64,000 nt of DNA from Leucocoprinus leucothites (Eukaryota > Basidiomycota > Agaricomycetes > Agaricales > Agaricaceae), in the NCBI GenBank assembly GCA_013368445.1, contig JAACJO010000024.1:124001-188000 (forward strand), given 5' to 3'. A program made the position numbers and the translations under genes. Below, piece by piece: positions 11,661-22,514 of the stretch. The first letter of the stretch is position 1; every line of letters begins with the position of its first letter. Below the pieces are notes generated by a model. That model made no database searches and was not told the DNA's origin. It worked only from the letters and a program-made list of their open reading frames with translations.

Positions 11661-13568
11661 AAGACTAGTAAAATTTCAGGTAGCTCTGGGTGTATTTCAG
11701 TCATACTCTGCCTAGAATTCTCAAAAAAAAGAAAAGAAAAGAAATAGTCACACAGGGGGTTGTTCTATAAAATTGGTAGAGTATGGAGGTCCCGCCCACC
11801 CACAGTGAACCATATCCACTGAGCCCCATGGAAAACAGGCACCTTACATGAAGTGACCTGGCAGGCATTTGGGTTCATGTTGGAGCAACTAGCAAAAATG
11901 CCATCACAGTTGGTGGGAATTTTACTCTCAGCAGAAAGCAATACACTCAAATGAAGCTCTGACAGATATAGTCATTTGGAAACTACAAATGGAGTGAAAT
12001 TTCAGCCTCAGAAAGACCAATAGTCACAAGGAATGACAGTAGTCTTGCTTGTCGTACTTTGACTCCACAGTCTGACCAGCTAGGACAAACATGACCCAAA
12101 AAACAGAGCTAGTGTAAAGACAGTAGAACAATCAAGTATATCCTCACCAGTTTCAAGTATGACATGACTTGCTGTATAAAATACAAAATTCGCCTACCCA
12201 AGGCACTGGAGACAAGCAATATCTTACTACCAGAATTGTTGGTGAACCCTTTAGACCCTGAAGATACACTGTATTGGATCAGACTCTCATCCGGAGACCA
12301 ACAGGAGGAATCTGTGTGCCAAGAATGGTAGGCCCAATTCTTATGGCCCCCTAACTAGCTACTATTCCACTGACCAGAGGTTTGGGAGCAATAGGAGCTA
12401 ATGGTGTGCACCTGTTTCAAAAATTGGTCAATGGAATGGAAGTCGCTCAGCAGTGGTGGATACTCATACTACAAATTGAAATGAACAAATACATTGATTG
12501 AGTGAATAAGGACAACTGTCCCTTGGAGAGCTGAAGGGTAAAAAGAATGCTCTCTGTAGCATTAATGCTAATGAGCATTAGAAACATATGAACACACTCC
12601 ACAGGCAGCAGCAGCTCCTGATCTTGACATTGAATGTAATTGAACCTGATAATAGAGAGGCACAAAAACAATTTCTAGTCACCAAAGGGCCCAGGAGTGG
12701 GGTTGGAAGAAACAATTTTCTCCATCAAATGGGTAAAAGGCCACCCACCCTGCAAAGAAGGACTAATGTCCTAGCAGGAAAATTAGATCCTGTTGGAGAG
12801 GAGAGGAGAGGAGTAGAATAACATGCCCTGTAACCATGGTAGTGCCTTCAGATGGCAATAACCCAAAATATTCCTCAAAATGGCTGACCACAGGCATCTG
12901 ACGAGCTTCTGGAGTCAATTATGAGTCAAAAAAGGAGCCAGCTTTACTAAGAGAATAGATTTAAATCAAATTCAATCATCTCTGCATATTTGAAGTTGAC
13001 ATACACTTTTTCAATAATCTATACTCTTACCTATTATATGATTATTCCTTTGTTAAGGAAATCACAATCTCTGAAAGAACTAAATGAAGCCTCACAGTAT
13101 GTTGGAAAACCCAATGTAACTTAGTGTGAGGCTGAGTTCCACAGGTTTCAAGTTTGGAACATTTGATCGGTAACAAGAGCAGACTGACACTGAACAAGGA
13201 GCCACAAATGATAGAGCAACTTCAATATCAGGTTCAAACTCTGTAAATGCTCCGAACTACTCCAGTCAGTGAATTTCCAATGGTTTCAACCAGTACATCT
13301 CTGCCATGACACCCAAATGATGTATCGGCCAATGTCTTAAAGACCTTATTGGCTTACCTTGGCTATTCTTGAAGATGCTTCACTGCTGCCACTTTGTCAA
13401 CCAAAAATCATGCATATCACCTTCAAGGAATGACAAAAGTATCTGTATTCAGTGCAGATCATTTGCTATCATGAAGTCAGTACTAAGTCATAATGAGAGT
13501 CAATAAAACTCATATGATAATAGGTTAATATTCCCCCTACACTCATCTATGCAACTGAATATGATGGT
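11661..13568. other. Long gene-poor segment
   Basis: No ORF with convincing coding composition, no LTR ends and no repeat shared with other parts of the window were found. A purine-rich run (AAAAAAAAGAAAAGAAAAG) sits near 11730. Short frames around 12450-12820 have no recognisable motifs. Confidence 0.3.
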
Positions 13569-14111
13569 TTGTATTCCATGAACTTCTTAGGTGTAGAATC
13601 GTTCAAGGTGAGGACTGGCTACCCCCAAAAGAAGCAAGACATCTATAGTGTTTATTGTAAGGCATGGACCCTAATACTCACATCCAGGTTTTATCTGAAG
13701 ACCAGATACAGCCCATTCTACATCACTAAGCCCTCTTCCTTTACCATGGCTGAATGCACCGACCTCAAACATTATATTCAAGAGCTGAAGCGAGAGGCTT
13801 GGCAACTTTCCGATAGGCCTCTGCATCAGGAGGAACAACACACCCTCAGGGGTGGCTTATACAACAAGTCGGCTTCTGTTGGCAAGTACATGTATGACAC
13901 ATTTAACCAATGTGCTGCTGTGGTTGAATACCCTGGTGTGGAGTATCCGAGCAACATTTCCAATTTGCATGCTACTGAGCTTGAATGTGATAGTCTCCTC
14001 CAAGAAACCATGACAAGGTTATGGGAAATCCACTACATCAAAGCTACTAGGCAAGGGGAATTTAAGGATACTGTTGGTGATTATTGGGACCTGACATACA
14101 TGATGGATTGA
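13569..14111 (+). CDS. Family Y gene copy 3, unknown function
   Basis: An open frame of 180 residues, the best preserved member of family Y in the window. It contains FKVRTGYPQKKQDIYSVYCK (equivalent to the WPxIHxxIYD block of the other copies), then a SPFYITKPSSF block, then a long helix LKHYIQELKREAWQLSDRP. A C-terminal part, absent from the 9.1 kb ORF, contains SASVGKYMYDTFNQCAAVVE. The 6.7 kb copy has GKFIKDINQCSEVVK at the matching place, which strengthens the homology. Upstream, a TTAG acceptor at about 13591 suggests the true exon begins inside the ORF. No known domain is recognised. It could be a transposon-encoded or a host repetitive protein. Confidence 0.45.
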   Translation: MYSMNFLGVESFKVRTGYPQKKQDIYSVYCKAWTLILTSRFYLKTRYSPFYITKPSSFTMAECTDLKHYIQELKREAWQLSDRPLHQEEQHTLRGGLYNKSASVGKYMYDTFNQCAAVVEYPGVEYPSNISNLHATELECDSLLQETMTRLWEIHYIKATRQGEFKDTVGDYWDLTYMMD

Positions 14112-16231
14112 TATGCATTGTTTCACTCCATTGGATCACTCACTTCAAGGCTTTCAGGCTAGTATAAATTCCAGTATTCCCACTCGAAGAGAATGGGCTT
14201 CCTGTCATAATAGATTGCTTTGAAGAGCTATGCATAATTTACTACTATGTTTATGTTTCTGTTCAAGCTGTTCGGGGAGAAGCAAAAGCTGGAAGGAACC
14301 CCAAGCTGCCCTTTCAGCACCTGTCATTTAGGGCAGGTCATACACATGATAACCAAGTTGAGGCTAATACATATGCTGAAAGCCAGTCTATTACAGGATC
14401 GTTATGCATCTGAGATGATACAATTGAGATTGGCACTTCTTGTGATCAGGGATCCGATCCAATCATAATTAAATTGCTGTGCCTGAAGATCAACAGATAT
14501 CGAGGTGGCAATGACCTCACGATTGTTTTTGAGCCATTAGATATTGGCCAACATTTTCATGCTTCGAGGCCAAGTATCAGGATAATAATACAGACTGTAG
14601 TGAAGTCCACTCGAACACGACATCAAACCTGAGTGACATCATGATAAGCAGAGTTGGCACCAGCGACTGTAGGAGTTGAAGTGATCATTTAAGAGACAGG
14701 TATATTGTGTTATTGTGCAGTGACACTAAACAAATGCTGATGTAGACCATCCTTGTATTGAAAGCCAGTTGCATACCAGTAAGCAAGAAGATGTCAGTGT
14801 TACTTTTGATTCTCTGAATCTGCTGTTGAAGTATCATAATTGACAAAAGGCACACAGTGAGCATAGATATAGTGGTGCCACAAGTTGCTCCATATTAGTA
14901 CAGTACTATGGAGCAAGGGACAGCTGGCATAAGTTCTGTGCTCCATGCAATGGTCATTCAACTACTAACATTACCATGATAGATGCATATTGAGAGTAGA
15001 GGGGTTGGATCTGATGGTCATTGATTTCCAATGCTAGTTGTGATTTTCTGTTTGATCAGAAGGCTCTGAGTCCTCCAAGTCCAGGTCTTTCCCTGGCCAC
15101 AATACACTTTCCAAAGTATAAGGATAGCCCCTGAGCTATGATACTTTGTCAAACTGCACTGTGTTTTCTTTGATGTATTAAAGTTGCTGCATGATTGCTC
15201 ATCAATGTTGCCAGCTGGGTGCTGCTCACAATTACCTCAATATTACTATCATTGATCTATAAATGAATATTCTGACTATTGCTTTCCTTTTTCCTCTATC
15301 TCTACATTCCACCTATCATTCCCTCTGCTCCTCTGCTCTGTTTCATATACTATCTGGCTTGTAGTACTGCTCAATTATTCTGATAGACATGACTCATACT
15401 ACTCACACTGCTCTTTCTTTTGTCTATATAAACTCTGTAGCAAATCATGTATTTCTTAGATTAGAATCATTAACTTCTCTTTCTTCTCTCGCTCTTAGCT
15501 TGAATCACTTGAGACTGCCTCACATTGATTATCTATTAGGTGGAAGTCTGTATAGGCAACTCAATACTAATTAATATAAGAGGATCGCCTGATGGCAATA
15601 ACATCAAATGTGAGAATGCCATGAACCGAGAACTCAATTTTAGTATTATAGACATCATAGGTTATGTTGGATAAGTAGTGTGAGTAAGAATTATATCTGT
15701 TACTTTATGCCCAAACATCGCATTTTGTACTAGATTGTGAATGCTCCAGTTATCTCTAATGACTAAGGCATCATAGGGATAATTGATGTCATTTCAGGTC
15801 CACATGTACCAATAACTCATTTCCCCCAGTACACTACTGACCTACTAGAGACTAGTTGCATATATAATTTCAGGGAGAGGTCATCAACAGCAAGTTTTCT
15901 CAATCACTGAATCATGGATGATGGTTAGCAATCTGCCCAGGAATATGATCATGTGCAAACCTGCCCTAAACATTAATGTGACCAAATCACATCTCCTGCC
16001 CCTTCATGTTTTCCACTCGTACTTTTACAACATGTATCCTAGAATTTAGATACTACCATGTCCCACAATAGACCTCGTACAATAGACTCCAATATTCGAT
16101 ATTTCTGACTAATTATATCAATGTATTCATCATCTGTAGGCTTCCTGTTGTTTTAGTCGAGCTGTTACTGACATGTTGCTAATTGTGCAGTCTTCTGAAA
16201 ATAATGCAAGAAAAAGAACTGAGAAGTCACA
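14112..16231. other. Gene-poor segment with a TATA-like site
   Basis: No convincing gene. Some coding-like sequence near 14470-14640 may be a further exon of the family Y copy. A CTATATAAAC motif at about 15426 could be a promoter element of an unidentified repeat. Otherwise nothing was recognised. Confidence 0.3.
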
Positions 16232-16233
16232 TA

Positions 16234-17826
16234 CAGTGGCTCAAAAAACTGTCCCAATGTTTTCGCATTTTGGACATATTTGCTAATACCAGGGCAGATA
16301 TATGGCCTAGCATCCTGAAAATATTCACACAGGTACCTTGACATATTGGGCGCATATATTCCCATGATCACATGACCTTGTCCATCAATGAATTAATAAT
16401 GAATTATCAAAAATATCTACTCATTGGGACAGTTTTTTGACCCCCTGTCAGCCTCCCAGTATCTACCTTGTAACATGCCAGGGGAGCATCAGGGCAGGCG
16501 TGGGAGTAATAAACAAGATCATGTGACCTTGGTTGACATTTTGAGATGGCTACAACTGTCTTTCTTCCTGCCACTACATCATGAAAGCTATCTCCTCTAC
16601 CCAATATTCCCAAGTCACTTCTCTTCTCAAAGATGGCTATTCCTTGCGCCAGATTGAACATAAAACTGGTCTAGGAAAGTCTACTGTTGGGAGGATCAAG
16701 AAAGAAGTTGATGGGGACAAGGAAAACAACAAGGGAGGACATCCTTCCAAGCTTTCTCCTCGTGATAAAAAAGCAATAATTCACCAAATAACCTCTGGAA
16801 AGCTAGACAATGCTGTCCAGGCTACAACTTTCATTAACTCTACTCTGTCTGACCCTGTCACACCCCAAACTGTCAGAAATACCCTTCAGGATAATGGATT
16901 TCGCTCTGTAACCAAGATCAAACGACCTCTACTCAAAAAGCGACATCGTGAGGAACGCCTTGACTTTGCACATGAACATAGGAATTGGAGAGTGGAGGAC
17001 TGGAAGAGGGTGTTGTGGACAGATGAAACAAAGATCAACAGGATTGGGTCAGATGGAAAGGTGTATACCTGGAAGGAGAGGGGGGAACCACTGTCAGATA
17101 GGACCACTCTCCCTACTGTCAAACATGGAGGAGGTGGTAACATGATGGTGTGGGGGTGTATGGGGTGGAATGGGGTAGGAAAGCTGATAGAGGTTCAAGG
17201 GAATATGGATGCAGTGCAATACTGCGAGATTTTGGACAATGGGGTGGTGGAAAGCTTTGAAAAGTTGGAGATGGAGGAGGAGGAGAGGATATTCCAGCAG
17301 GATAATGACCCAAAACACACCTCAAAACTGGGACAACAATGGTTTGTGGACAACAACATTCAAGTTCTACCATGGCCTGCACAATCCCCTGACCTAAATC
17401 CCATTGAACACCTCTGGACCTACCTGAAGGACCAGCTGAAGGCATATGAAAGACCACCCAAGGGAGTATTTGAATTGTGGGAGAGGCTAGTAGAGGAGTG
17501 GAATAAGATTCCAGCAGAAAGGTGCCAAAGGCTGATAGAAAGCATGCCCAGAAGGATTGAGGCAGTTATCAGGGCAAGAGGAGGTCATACAAAGTATTGA
17601 GTAGGTAGATAACAGAAGGTCAAAAAACTGTCCCAATGAGTAGATATTTTCGATAATTCATTATTAATTCATTGATGGACAAGGTCATGTGATCATGGGA
17701 ATATATGCGCCCAATATGTCAAGGTACCTGTGTGAATATTTTCAGGATGCTAGGCCATATATCTGCCCTGGTATTAGCAAATATGTCCAAAATGCGAAAA
17801 CATTGGGACAGTTTTTTGAGCCACTG
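16234..17826 (+). mobile_element. Tc1/mariner element, copy 1 (complete)
   Basis: A 1593-bp element bounded by TA on both sides (16232-16233 and 17827-17828). It has terminal inverted repeats of about 208 bp (16234-16441 and 17619-17826) that begin CAGTGGCTCAAAAAACTG. Each terminal repeat also ends internally with an inverted copy of the same motif (CATTGGGACAGTTTTTTGAC), so the element holds four copies of the putative transposase-binding sequence. It encodes one uninterrupted transposase. Copy 2 (37927-39519) has exactly the same length. Retained CpG sites suggest this is the youngest of the three copies. Confidence 0.93.
16581..17600 (+). CDS. Tc1/mariner DD34E transposase (apparently intact)
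   Basis: Encodes 339 residues, a normal length for a Tc1 transposase. The N-terminus (about 1-110) has two helix-turn-helix-like parts (VTSLLKDGYSLRQIEHKTGL, then a second one after GGHPSKLSPRDKKAI) for binding the inverted repeats. The catalytic triad is visible: Asp in VLWTDET, Asp in FQQDNDPKHT, and Glu in SPDLNPIEHLW, with 34 residues between the second Asp and the Glu. The family cuts and pastes DNA into TA dinucleotides. The ATG at 16581 is the first in frame inside the left inverted repeat, and the stop at 17598-17600 lies just before the right one. There is no intron, stop or frameshift, unlike copies 2 and 3. Whether it is active cannot be told from sequence alone. Confidence 0.93.
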   Translation: MKAISSTQYSQVTSLLKDGYSLRQIEHKTGLGKSTVGRIKKEVDGDKENNKGGHPSKLSPRDKKAIIHQITSGKLDNAVQATTFINSTLSDPVTPQTVRNTLQDNGFRSVTKIKRPLLKKRHREERLDFAHEHRNWRVEDWKRVLWTDETKINRIGSDGKVYTWKERGEPLSDRTTLPTVKHGGGGNMMVWGCMGWNGVGKLIEVQGNMDAVQYCEILDNGVVESFEKLEMEEEERIFQQDNDPKHTSKLGQQWFVDNNIQVLPWPAQSPDLNPIEHLWTYLKDQLKAYERPPKGVFELWERLVEEWNKIPAERCQRLIESMPRRIEAVIRARGGHTKY

Positions 17827-17828
17827 TA

Positions 17829-18062
17829 CATCTTCAAGTAATATTCAATTGTCTTCCTCAGTATCTCTGTGTATCTGCCTGGTTTCAACATGTGACTAAT
17901 GATGTATTTCTCAAGTTAGCTTCTTTAGTGGCACAGGCAAGTCTACCTCTCGCTGCCAAGGCCAAATGCTTATACACTATCTAGTCCTTTTCAAAGGCTC
18001 AACTAGTAAGTCCTTCAGCCACTACTGCATGTCATTATTTTCATGTCCAAACCCCTTCTCAG
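17829..18062. other. Spacer before exon array
   Basis: Short region between the Tc1 element and the duplicated-exon gene. Degenerate copies of the exon unit may begin here, but none could be delimited. Confidence 0.3.
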
Positions 18063-18913
18063 GGCTACACTCTAAACCTGGATGGTAGTGTCTGGGATGC
18101 TCATAAAATACTGTGGTGTGATGTTGATGAGCAGGTATCTTCAGATTCAGTGAGTACATTGACCACACCTATTTTCTTGCAACTCACATGTTTAACTAGC
18201 TTCTGAATCCTACCCTCTGCAAGGCTGGTTCTCATTCTGAATTTCTACACCTTCATCTAATTATCCTATTGTTCACTAGGGCTCTACTGTGAACACAGAT
18301 AGTACTCTGAAGCATCCTGCTCAGATTGAGTGGTTTCATGACCCCAACAATGATGTGCCTTTGAATATAGTACAACCTACACCTGCACTTGTCCCTAAGG
18401 TTGGTGTTTCTATTGCTTACATCGTTCAGCATTTACCCTAACATGTTCTACCAGGGTTGTGCTGTGAATATGGATGGTCAATTGAAGGATGCTACTCAGA
18501 TCAAATGGTTTCACAATTCTGATGATGACATGCCTTTGAATATGGTACAGGCCACATCTGCCTCAGTTCCTGAGGCAAGTGTTTCATTTACTAATGCTCT
18601 TCAATAGCTCCCTAACACCTTTTAATAGGGTGGTGCTGTAAGTACAGATACTCAATCAAAGAGTACCAGTCAGATCATCTTGTCTTGTCTTTTGGATGGC
18701 AGTGTATCCTTGGATACTGTAAGTTTTTTATGATTCATTGACTTGGTGTATGATTTGACGTGGTTGAAAGATTTTGCCTGCACCAAAACAAACAAGAGCT
18801 CCCAGAAAATCTTCTCGATCCCAGAATCAATATCTTGATCTGGAGGTATCCAATGATGATGACAATGACAATGATAATGATGGCAAAGACATAGAAGGGG
18901 GCAATAACAGTGG
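18063..18913 (+). pseudogene. Gene with tandemly duplicated 120-nt exons (family Z), 5' part
   Basis: Successive exons are separated by short introns with recognisable borders: 18063-18134 (72 nt), 18280-18399 (120 nt), 18455-18574 (120 nt), 18629-18718 (90 nt) and 18771-18913. All complete exons are multiples of three. The second and third encode the same unit: GxxVNxDxxLKxxxQIxWFH, then an acidic N/D stretch, then PLNxVQ and a Pro/Ser tail. The first and fourth are shorter variants. The exon at 18455 ends at a GCAAGT donor, a non-canonical but known GC-AG intron type. The last exon encodes a basic then Asp/Asn-rich segment. A 52-56 nt intron follows, into which RetA is inserted, with coding resuming at 27220. 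The function is unknown. Confidence 0.55.
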
Positions 18914-18927
18914 GTAGAGTCAAGTCA

Positions 18928-18932
18928 TTCCA
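18928..18932. repeat. RetA target-site duplication, left (TTCCA)
   Basis: TTCCA directly precedes TGTTATAG of the left LTR and is repeated at 27183-27187 after the right LTR. Confidence 0.85.
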
Positions 18933-19585
18933 TGTTATAGTGACACCAGCCCGGTCCTAAGCTGGCATGATAAGTATCAACTTGATCTTATCAAAGGGGA
19001 CTCCTTCTCAGTAAGCGACAAAGTTGTTTACTAAGTCAGAGTTATAATATGGCAATTATAAGAGTAAGACTTTGGTAATTGAGATCTTAAGGGACTTAAG
19101 TTTCAATTCAACTTTGTAGATAAAGGCTCATATTGAGTCTCCACCTAACCAAGGAGAAACATCGTTTCTCCTTGGTTAGATGTTGATGGCTTATATACAA
19201 TACAAGTCTGTATCTTTTATTAACTAGGGTCAAGGGCTTCTAATGAAAGAAGAGAAGCATACAGCTTTCTTAACACTAATTAAACTATATAAGACATGAT
19301 CTGTCAAAGAAGCTTTAGAAGTTCTTCTTTAATCATCTGACTAGATCACAAGATAAGTCCAAATATAGCGCAGCTACATTTAACAATCACATGTCATCAA
19401 AATATAAACAAAACCAAACAAGACATAATGAGTCATAATGAGACAAAGTAAATGAGTCAAAGCAAGATAAGAAAATACAAGAACAAATAAGGTGAAAACA
19501 TAATTGCAATATTACTTAAGTAAAGCTAATATTGACTTCATATTGTAAAGGAAACAAATGCTAGATATAATCAATATACATAACA
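18933..19585 (-). repeat. RetA 3' LTR (LTR-A)
   Basis: A 653-bp LTR with termini TGTTATAG and CATAACA (plus-strand reading). On the minus strand it is preceded by the purine tract GGAAAGGGATAA. It holds a TATATAAG box on the minus strand and a hairpin around 19147-19183. It differs at many positions from the 5' LTR, so the element is not recent. Confidence 0.88.
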
Positions 19586-19663
19586 TTATCCCTTTCCTAG
19601 CTAAGATGTCCACATCTTAGTAACTATCTAAGTCACTAAGGTAAATTACCTTCACTGTCTATG

Positions 19664-20209
19664 TGTCATGATCTGTGATCACGACCTCTCTGATTTGATC
19701 TCTGACTATTCTTTCAACTTCTGATTCCCACAATTTTTCATTATCTACCATTTCTATAAATATTTCGCAGCCTGTTTCCACTCATCATTCTATCATCTTT
19801 TCATTTGCGCTCATATTTGTTTCTGCCATTCCATTTATGTTTGTCATTCTCCATCACGTCACATCTGTCATTGTCTATTTACCTTTTGTTTATCTGTTTA
19901 TTCATTTATTGTCGCATTGTGAGCTTCATGATATTTACATGTTATTTGTCCAATTTCACATTATCTTAAATATGTTGCTACTAGCTCATGTATTACCCAT
20001 TCTGAATATCGACTAAGATTCCACTCTGAATTCTCTGTCCATTATTCCTTTAGTGTTGAATTCCAATTCACACTGTCTGTCATCTTCCTCATAGACCAAA
20101 TTGGTCAACACAATATCAGAAGAGCGCAGCACATACACTGAAGCCAATGACTGACCTCTCCGCAACTTTCATGCACTTAGTAAGTGCCGGTATTCTGCAA
20201 ATCTTGACA
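19664..20209. repeat. Solo LTR-B inside RetA ORF3, TSD CTATG
   Basis: A 546-bp copy of LTR-B, inverted relative to the one at 40182. The 5-bp CTATG at 19659-19663 is repeated at 20210-20214. No internal retroelement sequence remains, so it is a solo LTR left by LTR-LTR recombination. It lies within the last codons of RetA ORF3. A TATAAATA motif near 19754 on the plus strand suggests its transcriptional sense. Confidence 0.88.
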
Positions 20210-21536
20210 CTATGTTGAAGTTGGCTTCATCATCGTAATAAGGTTTGCAATTGCCATCTTTGTATGGGGGTGTAAGGGGGCAGTCTCCTTCATAGATGCA
20301 AGAAGTTTGACCATGATGGGGATGTCCATTCGGACTGTGTCCTCGATGGTTTGGATAGGAGGAATGGACTGAGGTCTGGAGATGACCATACTGTCTTCCT
20401 TGTGGTGCGGGTTTATGGCCTTGTCGCAGCATTAAAGGAGGGTTGTAGGTGGGGCTGAGAGTGGTGGTGTTAACAGCCATGGAAGTTGGATTATGTCATT
20501 CAGATCGAAGTCCATTGACATTGGTGATGGGGGCTCCATGATTGCCAGTTGGTACACTGGACTGTTGGGCCTGTACTCTGGTAGATCTGGAGATGGACTG
20601 CAGAGTAAGAGCCTTGGTGGCATTGACTCCCTCAGTAATGGAAAGTGCTGCCAGGGTGACTGGGGGTAGATCCTGTCGAGCAATTCCTTTATAAGGATTT
20701 CGGGAACAATACTTGGTGAAATGGCTGGGGGCAAAAGTGTTGCACTAGGTGCAATGATATCCCAGACAAAGTGTCTTGATATGACCCATTCCGTGACATA
20801 TGTCATAGGTTCAACTAGGACATCTAGACCAAGTCACATCTCGATTGGTATTTCAAGGAGGCTCATTAGTAGGCATTGGAGGGGGTGTACACAGTAATAT
20901 GGCATTGTGTGCAGCCACATCATGATGTTGCTGAGGTTTGATGCTAGGTGTGGAAGTTTCTCCTTTGTCATCAGCTGGGGTGCACTCAGAATTCTGTGCA
21001 CATTGCTCTGGAGCTTGTTGATGCTTGAGCATAGCAAAGTAATCTCTGTCTGGGTTGGTGCATTGGATGTGTTGGATGATGTTCTGAATATAGGGACCCC
21101 TAGGGATATGGTGTGCCAGGTTACTAATATGGAAGTCCATTTCTTCCTGGAGACACTTGTATTCACTTCTTGCAGAAGCAAGAGCATCAAGGCAATTCCC
21201 GATGTACTAGACATATGATGTGAGTCTAGGATTGCTGCCATAGGTGGACAGAAAGTCAATGGCTGTCTGTTCTCGAAGAAATGTGCATTGTAGGGTGGCA
21301 TTCTCTTTATAGGGTGAAGAGTTTTCACTGCTAGTGTCTCTGCCTGCACTATCTCCGGCAGGGGAAGTAGTGCCTTGTTCTTGTGATGGGGCAAGACCAG
21401 GACTTTCTTTGACCTTGTTTGCATCATCAATGGTGTTGGTTGGAGTAACAGGAGGAGTAAGAGGTGAGGGCAATTCACAGATAATAGTTCCAAAGACTGG
21501 TACTGTTGGTTGTTCACTGACTTCTGGAGTAGTCAT
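20210..21536 (-). pseudogene. RetA ORF3: post-pol protein with tandem zinc knuckles
   Basis: Lies downstream of the chromodomain in the same sense as pol. The N-terminal part (21536-21207) is Pro/Ser/Thr/Glu-rich. It continues past a stop through DFHISNLAHHIPRGPYIQ (21140) to a Pro-rich end near 20850. Next, around 20815-20710, is a Cys/His block: (C to Y)x2CHGMGHIKTLC followed by CxxCNTFAPSHFTKYC, i.e. CX2CX4HX4C with its first Cys changed to Tyr, then CX2CX6HX4C. A Ser/Pro/His-rich tail runs to the LTR-B insertion at 20209. Stops and a frame change show decay. Retroviral-type zinc knuckles bind nucleic acid; the role of a second, post-pol set is not known to me. RetE carries the same arrangement. 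Confidence 0.6.
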
Positions 21537-21551
21537 TGAAACTGGGGAATG

Positions 21552-22514
21552 TTAAGAGAGATTGTGCTGGGTTTTATACTCTTGAATTATTTCTTTTGAA
21601 TTTTCAAGATTTTTCTCTGGTTCCCATGAGTCTTCAGTAGGCCCGTATCCTTTCCAACGAATTAGGTATTCTATTTTTGTTCCTGAGCATAGTCTGCGAG
21701 TTCTATGATTTAGGACTGCTTCAACTTTGTATTGTTCTTCTTCTGAGACAAGAACAGGTGGTGGTTTAGGGTTGTGTTTACCATAGATGTCATTCTCAGT
21801 TACTGGCATGAGAAGTGAAGTGTGGAACTTGTTGTGAATTTTCCACTTTGGTGGTAGTTTGAGTTCATAGTTGACTGGGGAGGTCTTTCTAATAATAGTA
21901 AATAGACCTTCTCTTCTCTTGTTGAGCTTCTTACAAGCATAGGGCAAAGGGAGATTTTGGTTATCTAACCAAACTCGGTCTCCTACCTTGAATGGTGTCC
22001 ATAGTTGGTTCTTTCATTGAGCCATCATGAGATGTGTTCATTCATGTACCTCTAAAGCTGCTTCTTGAACTTGTTCTAAGAATAGGGACTTCTTGTTAAT
22101 AGAAGGGGTGTCTGTCTCTTTATCTGACATAAATGTTTGTGGGTTATATCCTAGTATTAATTCATATGGTGAGTATTTTCTTCCTGAATGGGGCTCCATA
22201 TTGTGTACAAATTCAATCATTGGAAGTGCTCATTTCCATATAGTTGGATTTTGTGATGTATAAACTGCTAAGTAAAACTTGATTTCTTGGTTGTACCTTT
22301 CAGTAGTACCATCTGTCTGTGGATGATATGCCATAGACAGGGCTGGGGTAATATTGAGTTTTTTGTAAAGTTTTTGCATTGATTTAGCAGCAAATTGTGG
22401 ATCTTGATCTGAGATGATTTTGTTGGGTGTTCTGTATTTTGAAAATACTTTGTCAATAAGAATTTCAGCACCAAATATATCTCTTTCATAGGTTTTCAGA
22501 AATGAACTTGTCAA
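21552..22514 (-). pseudogene. RetA pol: integrase catalytic core and chromodomain
   Basis: Three open segments in one frame on the minus strand. 22514-22230 holds the end of the integrase core: ISDQDPQF carries the second catalytic Asp, and HPQTDGTTERYNQEI carries the Glu. 22220-22038 continues with EFVHN and SPYELILGYNP. 21947-21552 holds the C-terminal domain and then a chromodomain (YKVEAVLNHR, YLIRWKGYG, DSWEPEKNL) with Tyr, Trp and Trp at the aromatic-cage positions. Chromodomains of this clade guide integration toward modified histones. The first catalytic Asp and the zinc-binding HHCC region are missing because of the deletion at about 22500. Two TGA stops lie between the segments. Confidence 0.88.

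Noticed and set aside
17119..17457. Pro/His/Ser-rich minus-strand ORF in Tc1, also at 38296-38634 and 52661-53023
   Set aside because: It is antisense to the conserved transposase core and appears in all copies only because the sense codons are conserved.
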